DNA of 15,305 nucleotides from Burkholderiales bacterium (GTDB lineage Bacteria > Pseudomonadota > Gammaproteobacteria > Burkholderiales > Burkholderiaceae_A), in assembly GCA_030834045.1 (NCBI GenBank), contig JAURFZ010000017.1:1-15305 (forward strand), read 5' to 3'. Positions within the stretch are counted from its first letter, which is position 1, and each line of letters starts with the position of its first letter. The notes below the pieces were generated by a model. That model did no database searches and was not told the DNA's origin. It saw only the letters and a list, made by a program, of their open reading frames with translations. Of this stretch, positions 1 to 7,163 are shown one piece after another. The position numbers were made by a program, and so were the translations under genes.

Positions 1-1793
1 CAGCTATCGTGGTTGGCGCAGCAGTAGTCAATGGCCTGAAGGTTGTTGAGAAAGATATTGGCTCGGTGAAGGTCGTCGTCTCGGGTGCGGGGGCGGCAGC
101 CCTAGCCTGTCTTGACCTGCTTCTCGATCTTGGGCTGCGCAAAGAGCATATCTGGGTCACCGACATCAAAGGGGTGGTCTACGAAGGGCGCACCGAGCTC
201 ATGGACCCAGAGAAAGCAAGGTTCGCTCAGCCCACCAATGCGCGCACCTTAACCGAGGTCATTGAGGAAGCAGACATCTTTCTTGGTCTCTCCGCTGGTG
301 GTGTTTTGAAGCCCGAGATGGTTAAGAAGATGGCATCAAGGCCCCTAATTTTTGCCCTGGCCAATCCCAACCCAGAGATCCTTCCTGATGACGCGAAGGC
401 TGTTCGGTCCGATGCCATTATTGCAACCGGTCGTACTGACTACCCCAACCAGGTGAACAACGTTTTGTGCTTTCCCTTTATTTTTAGGGGAGCGCTTGAT
501 GTGGGGGCAACAACCATTACTCGCAATATGGAGCTCGCGGCGGTGCATGCAATTGCAGAGCTTGCAAGGGCTGAGCAGTCCGACATCGTGACCGCAGCCT
601 ACGGGACGGACGGTCTTAGTTTTGGCCCCGACTACCTTATTCCAAAGCCTTTTGACCCTAGGCTCATTGTAAAAATCGCGCCTGCGGTAGCCAAGGCCGC
701 GATGGCAGACGGGGTGGCTACGCGACCCATCGACGACTTCGTGGTCTACATGGATAGGCTGCAAGAGTTTGTCTACCTCTCGGGTAACTTCATGAAGCCC
801 ATCATGGCGATTGCCAAGTCCGCTGAGCGACGCCGGGTGGTCTATGCCGAGGGCGAGGACGAGCGCGTGCTACGTGCTGTCCAGGTGGTTGTGGATGAGA
901 AAATTGCAGCCCCTATTCTTATCGGCCGCCCACAGGTGGTTGAGAAACGCATCACTCAGTTTGGTCTTCGCATTCGAATCGGTGTCGATGTCGAGCTTGT
1001 GAACCCCGAGCAAGATGACCGGTATCGCGATTATTGGGAGACCTATCATCTGCTCACCGAACGTAAGGGCGTAACGGCCCAATACGCGCAGATAGAAATG
1101 AGGCGTCGTAACACTCTTATTGGGTCAATGATGATTCACAAGGGCGAGGCTGATGCGCTTATTTGCGGAACCTTCGGCACCTATGGGCTTCATCTGCACT
1201 ACGTTGACCAGGTACTTGGCAGGGCGCCGGGCGCGACGGTGTACGGCGCCTTAAATATTGTCATGCTTCCGAATCGCACCATCGGAATAGTAGATACTCA
1301 TGTCAACCAAGACCCGACCGCCGAGCAGATCTGCGAGCTAACCTTAGGCGCTGCCGAGGCCATGCGCGGTATTGGCCTAGAGCCTCGGGTGGCGCTACTA
1401 TCAGCTTCGAATTTTGGAACCGTTGTGTCGGCGAGTTCCGAAAAGATGGTGAAGGCACTCTCGCTTATTCGCCAGCTTGATCCCAATTTGAACGTTGATG
1501 GCGAGATGCAGGGCGATGTAGCACTTGACCCTGACATGCGGTCCCGTATCATGCCGCGCTCGACCCTGCAGGGCAGTGCTAACTTGCTGATAATGCCTAA
1601 TTTAGAGACAGCAAATATCTCTTATAACCTTTTGAAAACGGCCGCCGGTAACAATATTGCGATTGGGCCGCTTCTTCTAGGTTGTGCTTCACCCGTGCTT
1701 ATTCTTACCCCCTCGGCGACCGTAAGACGCGTGGTGAATACCACTGCCGTTACCGTAGTCGGGGCCAATCGGCCGGGCTATGCGCCTATTTAG
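1..1793 (+). CDS. maeB: NADP-dependent malic enzyme with C-terminal phosphotransacetylase-like domain, 5' part missing
   Basis: Oxidative decarboxylation of malate to pyruvate with reduction of NADP, a cytosolic anaplerotic reaction. The frame is open at the left edge: the codons before the GTG at 9 read Ala-Ile and continue the family motif AIVVGAAVVNGLKVV, so that GTG is internal and roughly the first 160 residues lie outside the window. A dinucleotide-binding loop SGAGAAA sits near bases 81-101, followed by the malic-enzyme signatures TNARTLTE and FALANPNPE. From about base 800 (FMKPIMAIAKSAERRRVVYAEGEDERV) the protein continues into a phosphotransacetylase-like domain, the hallmark of the large MaeB class. 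In that class this domain is generally not catalytic and mediates acetyl-CoA control (family knowledge, not shown here). It ends at TAG 1791-1793, 54 bases before the end of the convergent rsmE. Confidence 0.95.
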   Translation, partial: AIVVGAAVVNGLKVVEKDIGSVKVVVSGAGAAALACLDLLLDLGLRKEHIWVTDIKGVVYEGRTELMDPEKARFAQPTNARTLTEVIEEADIFLGLSAGGVLKPEMVKKMASRPLIFALANPNPEILPDDAKAVRSDAIIATGRTDYPNQVNNVLCFPFIFRGALDVGATTITRNMELAAVHAIAELARAEQSDIVTAAYGTDGLSFGPDYLIPKPFDPRLIVKIAPAVAKAAMADGVATRPIDDFVVYMDRLQEFVYLSGNFMKPIMAIAKSAERRRVVYAEGEDERVLRAVQVVVDEKIAAPILIGRPQVVEKRITQFGLRIRIGVDVELVNPEQDDRYRDYWETYHLLTERKGVTAQYAQIEMRRRNTLIGSMMIHKGEADALICGTFGTYGLHLHYVDQVLGRAPGATVYGALNIVMLPNRTIGIVDTHVNQDPTAEQICELTLGAAEAMRGIGLEPRVALLSASNFGTVVSASSEKMVKALSLIRQLDPNLNVDGEMQGDVALDPDMRSRIMPRSTLQGSANLLIMPNLETANISYNLLKTAAGNNIAIGPLLLGCASPVLILTPSATVRRVVNTTAVTVVGANRPGYAPI

Positions 1794-1816
1794 GGAGAAC
1801 TGCGAGGGTTCTGGGG

Positions 1817-1852
1817 TTTAGCCCACTGTGGCAACTGGCGAGCCTGGCTAAA
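1817..1852. terminator. Weak inverted repeat between convergent maeB and rsmE ends
   Basis: TTTAGCC (1817-1823) and GGCTAAA (1846-1852) are perfect 7-base complements around a 22-base loop. The right arm overlaps the rsmE stop codon. Position between two converging genes suits a bidirectional terminator, but neither strand has a U-run after the stem and the loop is large, so a standard intrinsic terminator is not demonstrated. Confidence 0.25.
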
Positions 1853-2576
1853 ACTCACCGCAGCGGCAGGCGAGGCTAGCGAGAACCGCAGCCGCAGCGG
1901 TTTCTGTTCGCAGAATTCGGGGCCCCGACCGAACACCTTCAAAGCCATGCGTTTGCGCCAGTGCCTCTTCCTCGTCCGAAAACCCCGCTTCGGGCCCAAT
2001 AAGAATGCCCATGTAGGGGCTCATGGCCGCAGAGGAAAGGCTCTGGACCGCAAAGGGGTCTAAAAGCCATGCCGACTTTGGTTGCGGTTCGGCGTCGAAT
2101 TGCAGGACAGCCTCTTGAAGCGTTCTGATGGGTGCAAGCTTAGGCAGCCTGTTTCGGCCACATTGTGAGGCGGCGGACTCTGCAATTTTCCGCCAGTGTT
2201 CAAGGCGGGTTGCTGCCCTTGATCCCGTGAGTCGCAGCACGGAACGTTCAGCCTGAATAGGCCATATTTCGCTTGCACCAAGCTCGCTTGATTTCTGAAC
2301 CACCCAGTCCATCTTGTCACCTGTGCATAGGGCCTGCAGAACTATGGTGTGCAAGGGCGACTCACGGTCGATGGTCTGCGGTGGGTCTGCTTCGACCAGG
2401 CACGCCTGGGCATTGGCTGTAAGCAGTTGCATTCTGGCTTCTTGGCCCCGCCCATTAAACCCAACCACCAAGGTGCCTGATGCCAGACGAAGCACGCGAA
2501 CCAGATGATGACTCTGCTCCTTGCCCAGGGTGATGCGTCCGGCTTGAAGCTCTGGCAGGTAGAGTCGGGGTGTCAT
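1848..2576 (-). CDS. rsmE: 16S rRNA (uracil(1498)-N(3))-methyltransferase RsmE
   Basis: SAM-dependent SPOUT methyltransferase that methylates N3 of U1498 in 16S rRNA of the 30S subunit. With the ATG at 2576-2574 the product is 242 residues, the usual family length, and begins MTPRLYLPEL, the normal RsmE N-terminus. The frame is open further upstream to 2969, but that extension runs into the spacer and tkt and has no RsmE similarity, so it is rejected. Residues 1-70 form the PUA-like RNA-binding part (HHLVRVLRL at 23-31, FNGRG at 40-44). Residues 75-242 are the knotted SPOUT domain: KMDWVVQKSSELGASEIWP (88-106), ESAASQCGRN (133-142), IGPEAGF (193-199) and GPRILRTETA (218-227). The usual IGPEGGF motif here reads IGPEAGF, and the residue before GPRILR is Ser rather than Leu. 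No clear Shine-Dalgarno sequence precedes the start. It is divergent from tkt and convergent with maeB, so it is probably transcribed alone. Confidence 0.93.
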   Translation of the reverse strand: MTPRLYLPELQAGRITLGKEQSHHLVRVLRLASGTLVVGFNGRGQEARMQLLTANAQACLVEADPPQTIDRESPLHTIVLQALCTGDKMDWVVQKSSELGASEIWPIQAERSVLRLTGSRAATRLEHWRKIAESAASQCGRNRLPKLAPIRTLQEAVLQFDAEPQPKSAWLLDPFAVQSLSSAAMSPYMGILIGPEAGFSDEEEALAQTHGFEGVRSGPRILRTETAAAAVLASLACRCGEF

Positions 2577-2609
2577 GGGCTTACGCGGGTTTGCGTCTGA
2601 GGGTAGGTG

Positions 2610-2635
2610 GATTCTTAACAGTTTGAGTAAGAATC
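2610..2635. promoter_or_regulatory. Perfect 8-base inverted repeat in the rsmE-tkt divergent spacer (candidate operator)
   Basis: GATTCTTA (2610-2617) and TAAGAATC (2628-2635) are exact reverse complements separated by 10 bases. The repeat lies 34 bases upstream of the rsmE start and about 140 bases upstream of tkt, so it could be a dimeric regulator site acting on either gene, or a leader hairpin in a tkt transcript. No U-run follows, so a terminator is unlikely. I cannot assign a regulator family: it is not a clear match to the HexR pattern, and the arm spacing is longer than the T-N-A N7 T-N-A spacing of CbbR sites. Confidence 0.4.
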
Positions 2636-2691
2636 TCTTCAGGATTTGAGGGGGTCTCGAGGGTACACTTAGGGGTTTCCAGTAGGCTTTC

Positions 2692-2727
2692 GTTACAGTA
2701 ACACCCCTTGGGGGCCTGTGCAGGCCC
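2692..2727. promoter_or_regulatory. Two adjacent short palindromes upstream of tkt
   Basis: GTTAC-A-GTAAC (2692-2702) is an 11-base odd palindrome. Ten bases later GGGCCTG-TG-CAGGCCC (2712-2727) is a 16-base palindrome with perfect 7-base arms. Both lie 48-83 bases before the tkt start, where operator sites or 5' leader structure would be expected. The GC-rich one could form only a six-pair stem with a four-base loop and is not followed by a U-run. Function is not known; short palindromes can also occur by chance. Confidence 0.3.
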
Positions 2728-2763
2728 GTGGTGGCCTCTAGACGAAGAGGCGTGGTCATTTTT

Positions 2764-2768
2764 GGAGA
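2764..2768 (+). promoter_or_regulatory. Shine-Dalgarno sequence that favours a TTG start for tkt
   Basis: GGAGA at 2764-2768 ends 6 bases before the TTG at 2775 (7 bases counting from GGAG), an ideal spacing. The next candidate, ATG 2784, is 16 bases from GGAG and has no closer Shine-Dalgarno match. Other genes in this run (gap, pgk) use GGAG cores 7 bases before the start codon. Confidence 0.5.
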
Positions 2769-2774
2769 CGAATT

Positions 2775-4865
2775 TTGGCAACGATGCAAACTCAAACAAC
2801 AGCTGCCGTTAAAACCACGCAACCCCGTTCCGAACAAAGCTCGCAAATGGCCAATGCTATTCGGGCCCTTGCCATGGACGCGGTTCAACAGGCTAACTCC
2901 GGCCACCCCGGCATGCCCATGGGCATGGCGGAAATGGCGGTTGCGCTCTGGCATGGCCAGCTTCGCCACAGCCCATTAAATCCTACCTGGGCAAACCGTG
3001 ACCGGTTTGTCTTAAGCAATGGCCACGGGTCCATGCTTATTTACGCGCTTTTGCACCTCACCGGCTACGACCTTCCAATGAAGGAACTGAAGAACTTTCG
3101 TCAGCTTCATTCCAAAACACCGGGACACCCTGAAGTCGGAATGACCCCCGGTATTGAGACCACAACAGGGCCACTGGGTCAGGGCGTCTCCAATGCCGTG
3201 GGCATGGCCCTGGCCGAACGGCTTCTTGCAGCCGAATTCAATGAACCCGGCTACAACCTCGTTGATCATTGCACCTACGTATTTCTTGGCGATGGCTGCC
3301 TTATGGAAGGCATTAGCCACGAAACCTGCGCGCTCGCAGGGGTCTGGGGTCTATCGAAACTTATTGCCCTGTATGACGACAATTCCATTTCGATTGATGG
3401 CAATGTTGAAGGCTGGTTCCGCGACGACACCAAGAAGCGTTTTGAGGCCTATGGCTGGAATGTGATTGGACCTATCGACGGCCATGACGTCACCCAGGTT
3501 TCAGCCGCACTCGAACAGGCCCGCGACTGGGCAGCCAATGGCTGCAAGGGCCGGCTTGCGCCCACCCTCATTATTTGTAAGACCGTTATTGGTCAGGGTT
3601 CGCCTAACCGAGCAGGCACGGCCAAGGCCCATGGTGAGGCCCTTGGTTCTGAAGAAATTGCCCTCACACGAAAGGCTATTGGCTGGCCCCATGCACCCTT
3701 TGAACTGCCCGATGACGTTCTTAAGGCCTGGGATGCTCGCGAGCTTGGTCAGGCGCATGAGGCGGCCTGGAACAAACTGTTCGAGGCCTACAGCATGGCC
3801 CATCCTGGCAAGGCCTCGGAGTTCAAACGTCGCATGGCCGGCGCTCTGCCTAAAGACTTCGCGGCCATCATGCAGGCCTACATTGAAAAGCTTTGTAAAG
3901 AGGCGCCAAGCGTGGCGAGCCGCAAGGCCTCGCAGATGGCGCTCGATGAGATCGGTCCAAAACTTGCCGGGCTGCTTGGTGGCTCAGCCGATCTCACGGG
4001 CAGCAACCTAACAAACTGGAAGGGGGTTGCCAGTCTCTCGGTAAACCGCGCGGGTGAGTTAAGCCCCGGCCAGCATATAAGCTATGGCGTTCGTGAGTTT
4101 GGAATGGCCGCCATCTGCAATGGCATCACCTTGCATGGCGGGTTTATTCCTTATTGCGGTACCTTTCTTACCTTCTCCGACTACAGCCGTAATGCCATTC
4201 GTATGGCCGCACTCATGCACCAGCGGGTGATTCATGTCTTTACCCATGACTCCATTGGGCTTGGTGAAGATGGTCCCACCCATCAGCCGGTTGAGCAGCC
4301 GTCGTCGTTGCGCCTCATCCCTTTCCTTCATGTCTGGCGTCCGGCTGATGCGGTAGAGACGGCTGTGGCCTGGAAGGCTGCCCTAGAGAGGCATGATGGA
4401 CCAACCGCCCTTTTACTTTCCAGGCAGGCGTTGCCAGCTCAGGTCACCTCAAGCGCGACCGCCGCCAATGTGGCGAAAGGCGCTTATGTGCTTTCGTCCG
4501 ATCCTAAGCCCCAGGTAGTTCTCATGGCAACTGGCTCCGAGCTTAGCCTAGCGGTAGAGGCTGCGAAGATGCTTCGGTCTGAGAATCGGCTTAAGGTGCG
4601 TGTTGTCTCGGTACCCTCAACAACGGTCTTTGATCAGCAGTCCGAAGACTACAAGGCCTCTGTCCTTCCTGCGGGAGTACCTCGCATTGTCGTTGAGGCC
4701 GGTGTCACTGACTTCTGGTGGAAGTACCAGCCCGCAGCTGTTGTTGGACTTGACCGTTTCGGTGAATCCGCGCCCGCGCCCGATGTTTATAAACACTTCG
4801 ACATTACTGCGATAGCTGTTGCAAACACTGCGCGCCGCGCGCTGGCATTACAAAATTCAAAATAA
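2775..4865 (+). CDS. tkt: Transketolase
   Basis: Thiamine-diphosphate enzyme moving two-carbon ketol units between sugar phosphates in the pentose phosphate pathway (and the Calvin cycle where present). The 696-residue product shows the full family architecture: SGHPGMPMGMAEMA (42-55), SNGHGSMLIY (81-90), the thiamine-binding GDGCLMEGISHE (172-183) continuing to DDN (201-203), the pyrimidine-domain glutamate in VREFGM (E441), and HDSIGLGEDGPTHQPVEQ (491-508), then a C-terminal domain with ATGSELSLAVEA. Spacing to the upstream GGAG favours TTG 2775; ATG 2784 would give 693 residues and is the alternative, since the extra residues carry no conserved motif. First gene of the long + strand run, 14 bases before gap, with a 198-base spacer upstream holding inverted repeats. 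In a non-autotroph it would serve the pentose phosphate pathway; no RuBisCO gene is visible here to argue otherwise. Confidence 0.96.
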   Translation: MATMQTQTTAAVKTTQPRSEQSSQMANAIRALAMDAVQQANSGHPGMPMGMAEMAVALWHGQLRHSPLNPTWANRDRFVLSNGHGSMLIYALLHLTGYDLPMKELKNFRQLHSKTPGHPEVGMTPGIETTTGPLGQGVSNAVGMALAERLLAAEFNEPGYNLVDHCTYVFLGDGCLMEGISHETCALAGVWGLSKLIALYDDNSISIDGNVEGWFRDDTKKRFEAYGWNVIGPIDGHDVTQVSAALEQARDWAANGCKGRLAPTLIICKTVIGQGSPNRAGTAKAHGEALGSEEIALTRKAIGWPHAPFELPDDVLKAWDARELGQAHEAAWNKLFEAYSMAHPGKASEFKRRMAGALPKDFAAIMQAYIEKLCKEAPSVASRKASQMALDEIGPKLAGLLGGSADLTGSNLTNWKGVASLSVNRAGELSPGQHISYGVREFGMAAICNGITLHGGFIPYCGTFLTFSDYSRNAIRMAALMHQRVIHVFTHDSIGLGEDGPTHQPVEQPSSLRLIPFLHVWRPADAVETAVAWKAALERHDGPTALLLSRQALPAQVTSSATAANVAKGAYVLSSDPKPQVVLMATGSELSLAVEAAKMLRSENRLKVRVVSVPSTTVFDQQSEDYKASVLPAGVPRIVVEAGVTDFWWKYQPAAVVGLDRFGESAPAPDVYKHFDITAIAVANTARRALALQNSK

Positions 4866-4879
4866 CAAGGAGAAGCAAT

Positions 4880-5896
4880 ATGACCATCAAGGTTGCTATT
4901 AATGGCTACGGCCGCATTGGCCGTAATGTTTTGCGTGCTCACTACGAGGGCGGCAAGCGTCACGCCATTGAGATTGTTGCTATCAACGACCTCGGCAAAC
5001 CCGAGACCAATGCCCACCTGACCCAATACGATACGGCCCACGGCAGGTTTCCGGGGACGGTGTCGGTTGATGGCGACTGCATGGTGGTCAATGGCGACCG
5101 TATTAAGGTGCTGGCCAACCGTAACCCTGCTGAACTTCCATGGAAGGACCTTGGCGTTGATGTGGTTCTCGAGTGCACAGGCTTCTTCACCACGAAAGAA
5201 AAGGCCAATGCCCATCTTGCAGGTGGTGCCAAGAAGGTCGTTATTTCAGCCCCTGGCGGCAAGGATGTGGACGCAACGGTGGTCTATGGTGTCAATCAGG
5301 GTGTTCTTAAGGCAAGTGATACGGTTATTTCGAATGCCTCTTGTACAACCAATTGCCTTGCACCTATGGCAAAGGTTCTTCATGAGTCCTTAGGCATTGA
5401 GTCGGGCCTTATGACCACCATCCATGCTTATACCAACGACCAGGTTCTGACCGATGTGTATCACGAAGACCTGCGTCGCGCGCGCTCGGCAACCATGAGT
5501 ATGATTCCTACCAAGACCGGAGCTGCCGCGGCAGTGGGTTTGGTTCTTCCAGACCTTAACGGAAAGCTTGATGGCTTTGCGATGCGTGTTCCAACCATTA
5601 ATGTGTCGGTGGTTGACCTCACCTTTATGGCAAAAAAAGCCACCACGGCCGAGGAGGTTAACGCCCTTCTTAAAGCGGCCTCCGAGGGCCCTTTAAAAGG
5701 TGTTCTTGGCTACAACACAGCGCCCCTGGTCTCGGTGGACTTTAATCATGATGCGCACTCCAGTATTTTTGATGCCACGCAGACCCGCGTGTCGGCCGAT
5801 GGGCGTCTTGTGAAGGTGCTCTCCTGGTACGACAACGAATGGGGTTTTTCTAACCGAATGCTTGACACCACGGTTGCCCTTATGTCGGCGAAGTAA
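4880..5896 (+). CDS. gap: Glyceraldehyde-3-phosphate dehydrogenase, type I
   Basis: Interconverts glyceraldehyde 3-phosphate, phosphate and NAD(P) with 1,3-bisphosphoglycerate in the cytosol. At 338 residues it has normal length. The Rossmann motif INGYGRIGRNVLRA is at 7-20, an Asp in AINDLG (37) fits NAD use, the active-site segment SNASCTTNCLAP (151-162) carries catalytic Cys155, and His182 lies in TTIHAYTNDQ. The C-terminal WYDNEWGFSNRM (316-327) is also typical. The ATG start is supported by AAGGAG at 4867-4872, 7 bases upstream, only 14 bases after tkt. Cofactor preference is inferred from one residue and could be mixed. Position between tkt and pgk matches cbbG/gap of beta- and alphaproteobacterial clusters. 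Confidence 0.97.
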   Translation: MTIKVAINGYGRIGRNVLRAHYEGGKRHAIEIVAINDLGKPETNAHLTQYDTAHGRFPGTVSVDGDCMVVNGDRIKVLANRNPAELPWKDLGVDVVLECTGFFTTKEKANAHLAGGAKKVVISAPGGKDVDATVVYGVNQGVLKASDTVISNASCTTNCLAPMAKVLHESLGIESGLMTTIHAYTNDQVLTDVYHEDLRRARSATMSMIPTKTGAAAAVGLVLPDLNGKLDGFAMRVPTINVSVVDLTFMAKKATTAEEVNALLKAASEGPLKGVLGYNTAPLVSVDFNHDAHSSIFDATQTRVSADGRLVKVLSWYDNEWGFSNRMLDTTVALMSAK

Positions 5897-5911
5897 ACGC
5901 GGAGCTATCTT

Positions 5912-7090
5912 ATGAAATTCAAACGCCTCTCCGACATTCAGCTCAAAGGCAAGCGAGTTTTTATTCGCGCCGACCTGAACGTTCCACAAGACGACTCCGG
6001 TCGAATAACCGATGACACGCGTATTCGTGCTTCTTTGCCTGCTATAGAGCAGGCCTTGGCCGCGGGTGCAGCCGTTATGGTGACTTCCCACCTTGGCCGA
6101 CCCACCGAGGGCGAGCTTAAACCCGAAGACTCCCTTGCGCCAGTTGCCAGTCGCATGGCAGAACTGCTGGGGCGCAAGGTTGCCTTGGTGAGCAACTGGG
6201 TGGAAGAGGGAGTGACGGTTGCAGTCGGTGACCTTGTGGTGTTGGAGAACTGCCGCGGTAACAAGGGCGAGAAAAAGGACGATGAGCAGCTGGCAAAAAA
6301 AATGGCGGCCCTTTGCGATGTCTATGTGAACGATGCCTTTGGTACAGCACACCGCGCCGAGGCAACGACCCACGGTATGGCCCGATTCGCCACCGAGGCT
6401 TGCGCAGGACCGTTAATGGCCGCTGAACTCGATGCCCTGGGTAAGGCCCTGCAGGCGCCGCGTCGTCCTTTGGTTGCCATTGTTGCAGGCTCCAAGGTCT
6501 CAACCAAGCTCACCATTCTGAAGTCGCTTGCCCAGAAGGTGGACCAGCTTATTGTGGGCGGTGGTATCGCCAATACGTTCATGGCGGCCAAAGGGCTTCC
6601 CATCGGCAAATCGCTTGCCGAGAACGACCTTATTGAAGAGGCCAAGGCCATCATGGCGGTGATGGAGGCGCGTGGAGCCTCGGTGCCGATCCCAGTTGAT
6701 ATTGTTACTGCCAATGAATTTTCGTCCCAGGCAAGGGCCAATAAGGTGTCGGCAGCTGACTGTGCCTCTGACGACATGATTCTCGATATTGGCCCACAGA
6801 CGGCCGCTTTGCTTGCTGGCATTGTGGCTAAGGCGGGTACGATTGTCTGGAATGGTCCGGTGGGGGTCTTTGAAATTGAACAGTTTTCCGGGGGTACCCG
6901 AACCCTAGCCTCTGCTATTGCCCACTCACCCGGCTTTTCAATTGCTGGTGGCGGTGACACGCTGGCGGCGATTGCGAAGTACAACATCGGTAACCAGATC
7001 GATTACATCTCCACCGGCGGGGGCGCCTTTCTTGAGTTCTTAGAAGGCAAAACCCTGCCTGCCGTCGCGGCGCTTGAGGCGCGTGCCTAA
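5912..7090 (+). CDS. pgk: Phosphoglycerate kinase
   Basis: Transfers phosphate between 1,3-bisphosphoglycerate and ADP, giving 3-phosphoglycerate and ATP; reversible, so it serves glycolysis and gluconeogenesis. The 392-residue protein has normal length. The N-terminal substrate-binding domain shows IRADLNVP (18-25), TSHLGRP (58-64) and NDAFGTAHR (140-148). The nucleotide-binding domain shows GSKVSTKL (193-200), VWNGPVGVFE (312-321) and GGGDT (346-350), with the terminal STGGGAFLE (367-375). Start ATG 5912 has GGAG at 5901-5904. It follows gap by 15 bases. A run of eight A at 6295-6302 lies inside the gene but the frame is intact across it. It is followed by the only sizeable gap of the run, 73 AT-rich bases before pyk. 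Confidence 0.97.
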   Translation: MKFKRLSDIQLKGKRVFIRADLNVPQDDSGRITDDTRIRASLPAIEQALAAGAAVMVTSHLGRPTEGELKPEDSLAPVASRMAELLGRKVALVSNWVEEGVTVAVGDLVVLENCRGNKGEKKDDEQLAKKMAALCDVYVNDAFGTAHRAEATTHGMARFATEACAGPLMAAELDALGKALQAPRRPLVAIVAGSKVSTKLTILKSLAQKVDQLIVGGGIANTFMAAKGLPIGKSLAENDLIEEAKAIMAVMEARGASVPIPVDIVTANEFSSQARANKVSAADCASDDMILDIGPQTAALLAGIVAKAGTIVWNGPVGVFEIEQFSGGTRTLASAIAHSPGFSIAGGGDTLAAIAKYNIGNQIDYISTGGGAFLEFLEGKTLPAVAALEARA

Positions 7091-7163
7091 GGTTTTTGTA
7101 TCTCGATCATTCGTTTTTATTCCGAACTTTCCTTAGCTATTTCTCTTTTAAGGGGTCAATGGG
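7091..7163 (+). other. AT-rich spacer between pgk and pyk
   Basis: This 73-base stretch is about 37 % GC by hand count, much lower than its flanks, and rich in T runs. It is the longest gap in the run and the most likely place for an internal promoter or RNA processing site. I could not find a convincing -35/-10 pair (the TTGTAT at 7096-7101 lacks a good -10 partner) and there is no stem-loop plus U-run terminator. The pyk Shine-Dalgarno sequence AAGGGG (7150-7155) lies at its end. Confidence 0.3.

Noticed and set aside
1794..1860. Intrinsic terminator for maeB
   Set aside because: The 7-base stem has a 22-base loop and no U-run on either strand; kept only as a weak inverted repeat.
2641..2700. 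Sigma-70 promoter for tkt with TACACT (2664-2669) as -10
   Set aside because: Only four of six -10 bases match and no acceptable -35 hexamer lies 16-18 bases upstream.
2577..2969. N-terminal extension of rsmE to 2969
   Set aside because: The extra 131 residues come from the spacer and the opposite strand of tkt and resemble no RsmE; MTPRLYLPE at 2576 is the normal family start.
6295..6302. Run of eight A in pgk as a programmed frameshift site
   Set aside because: The zero frame continues through a normal full-length Pgk, and no downstream structure or useful alternative frame was seen.
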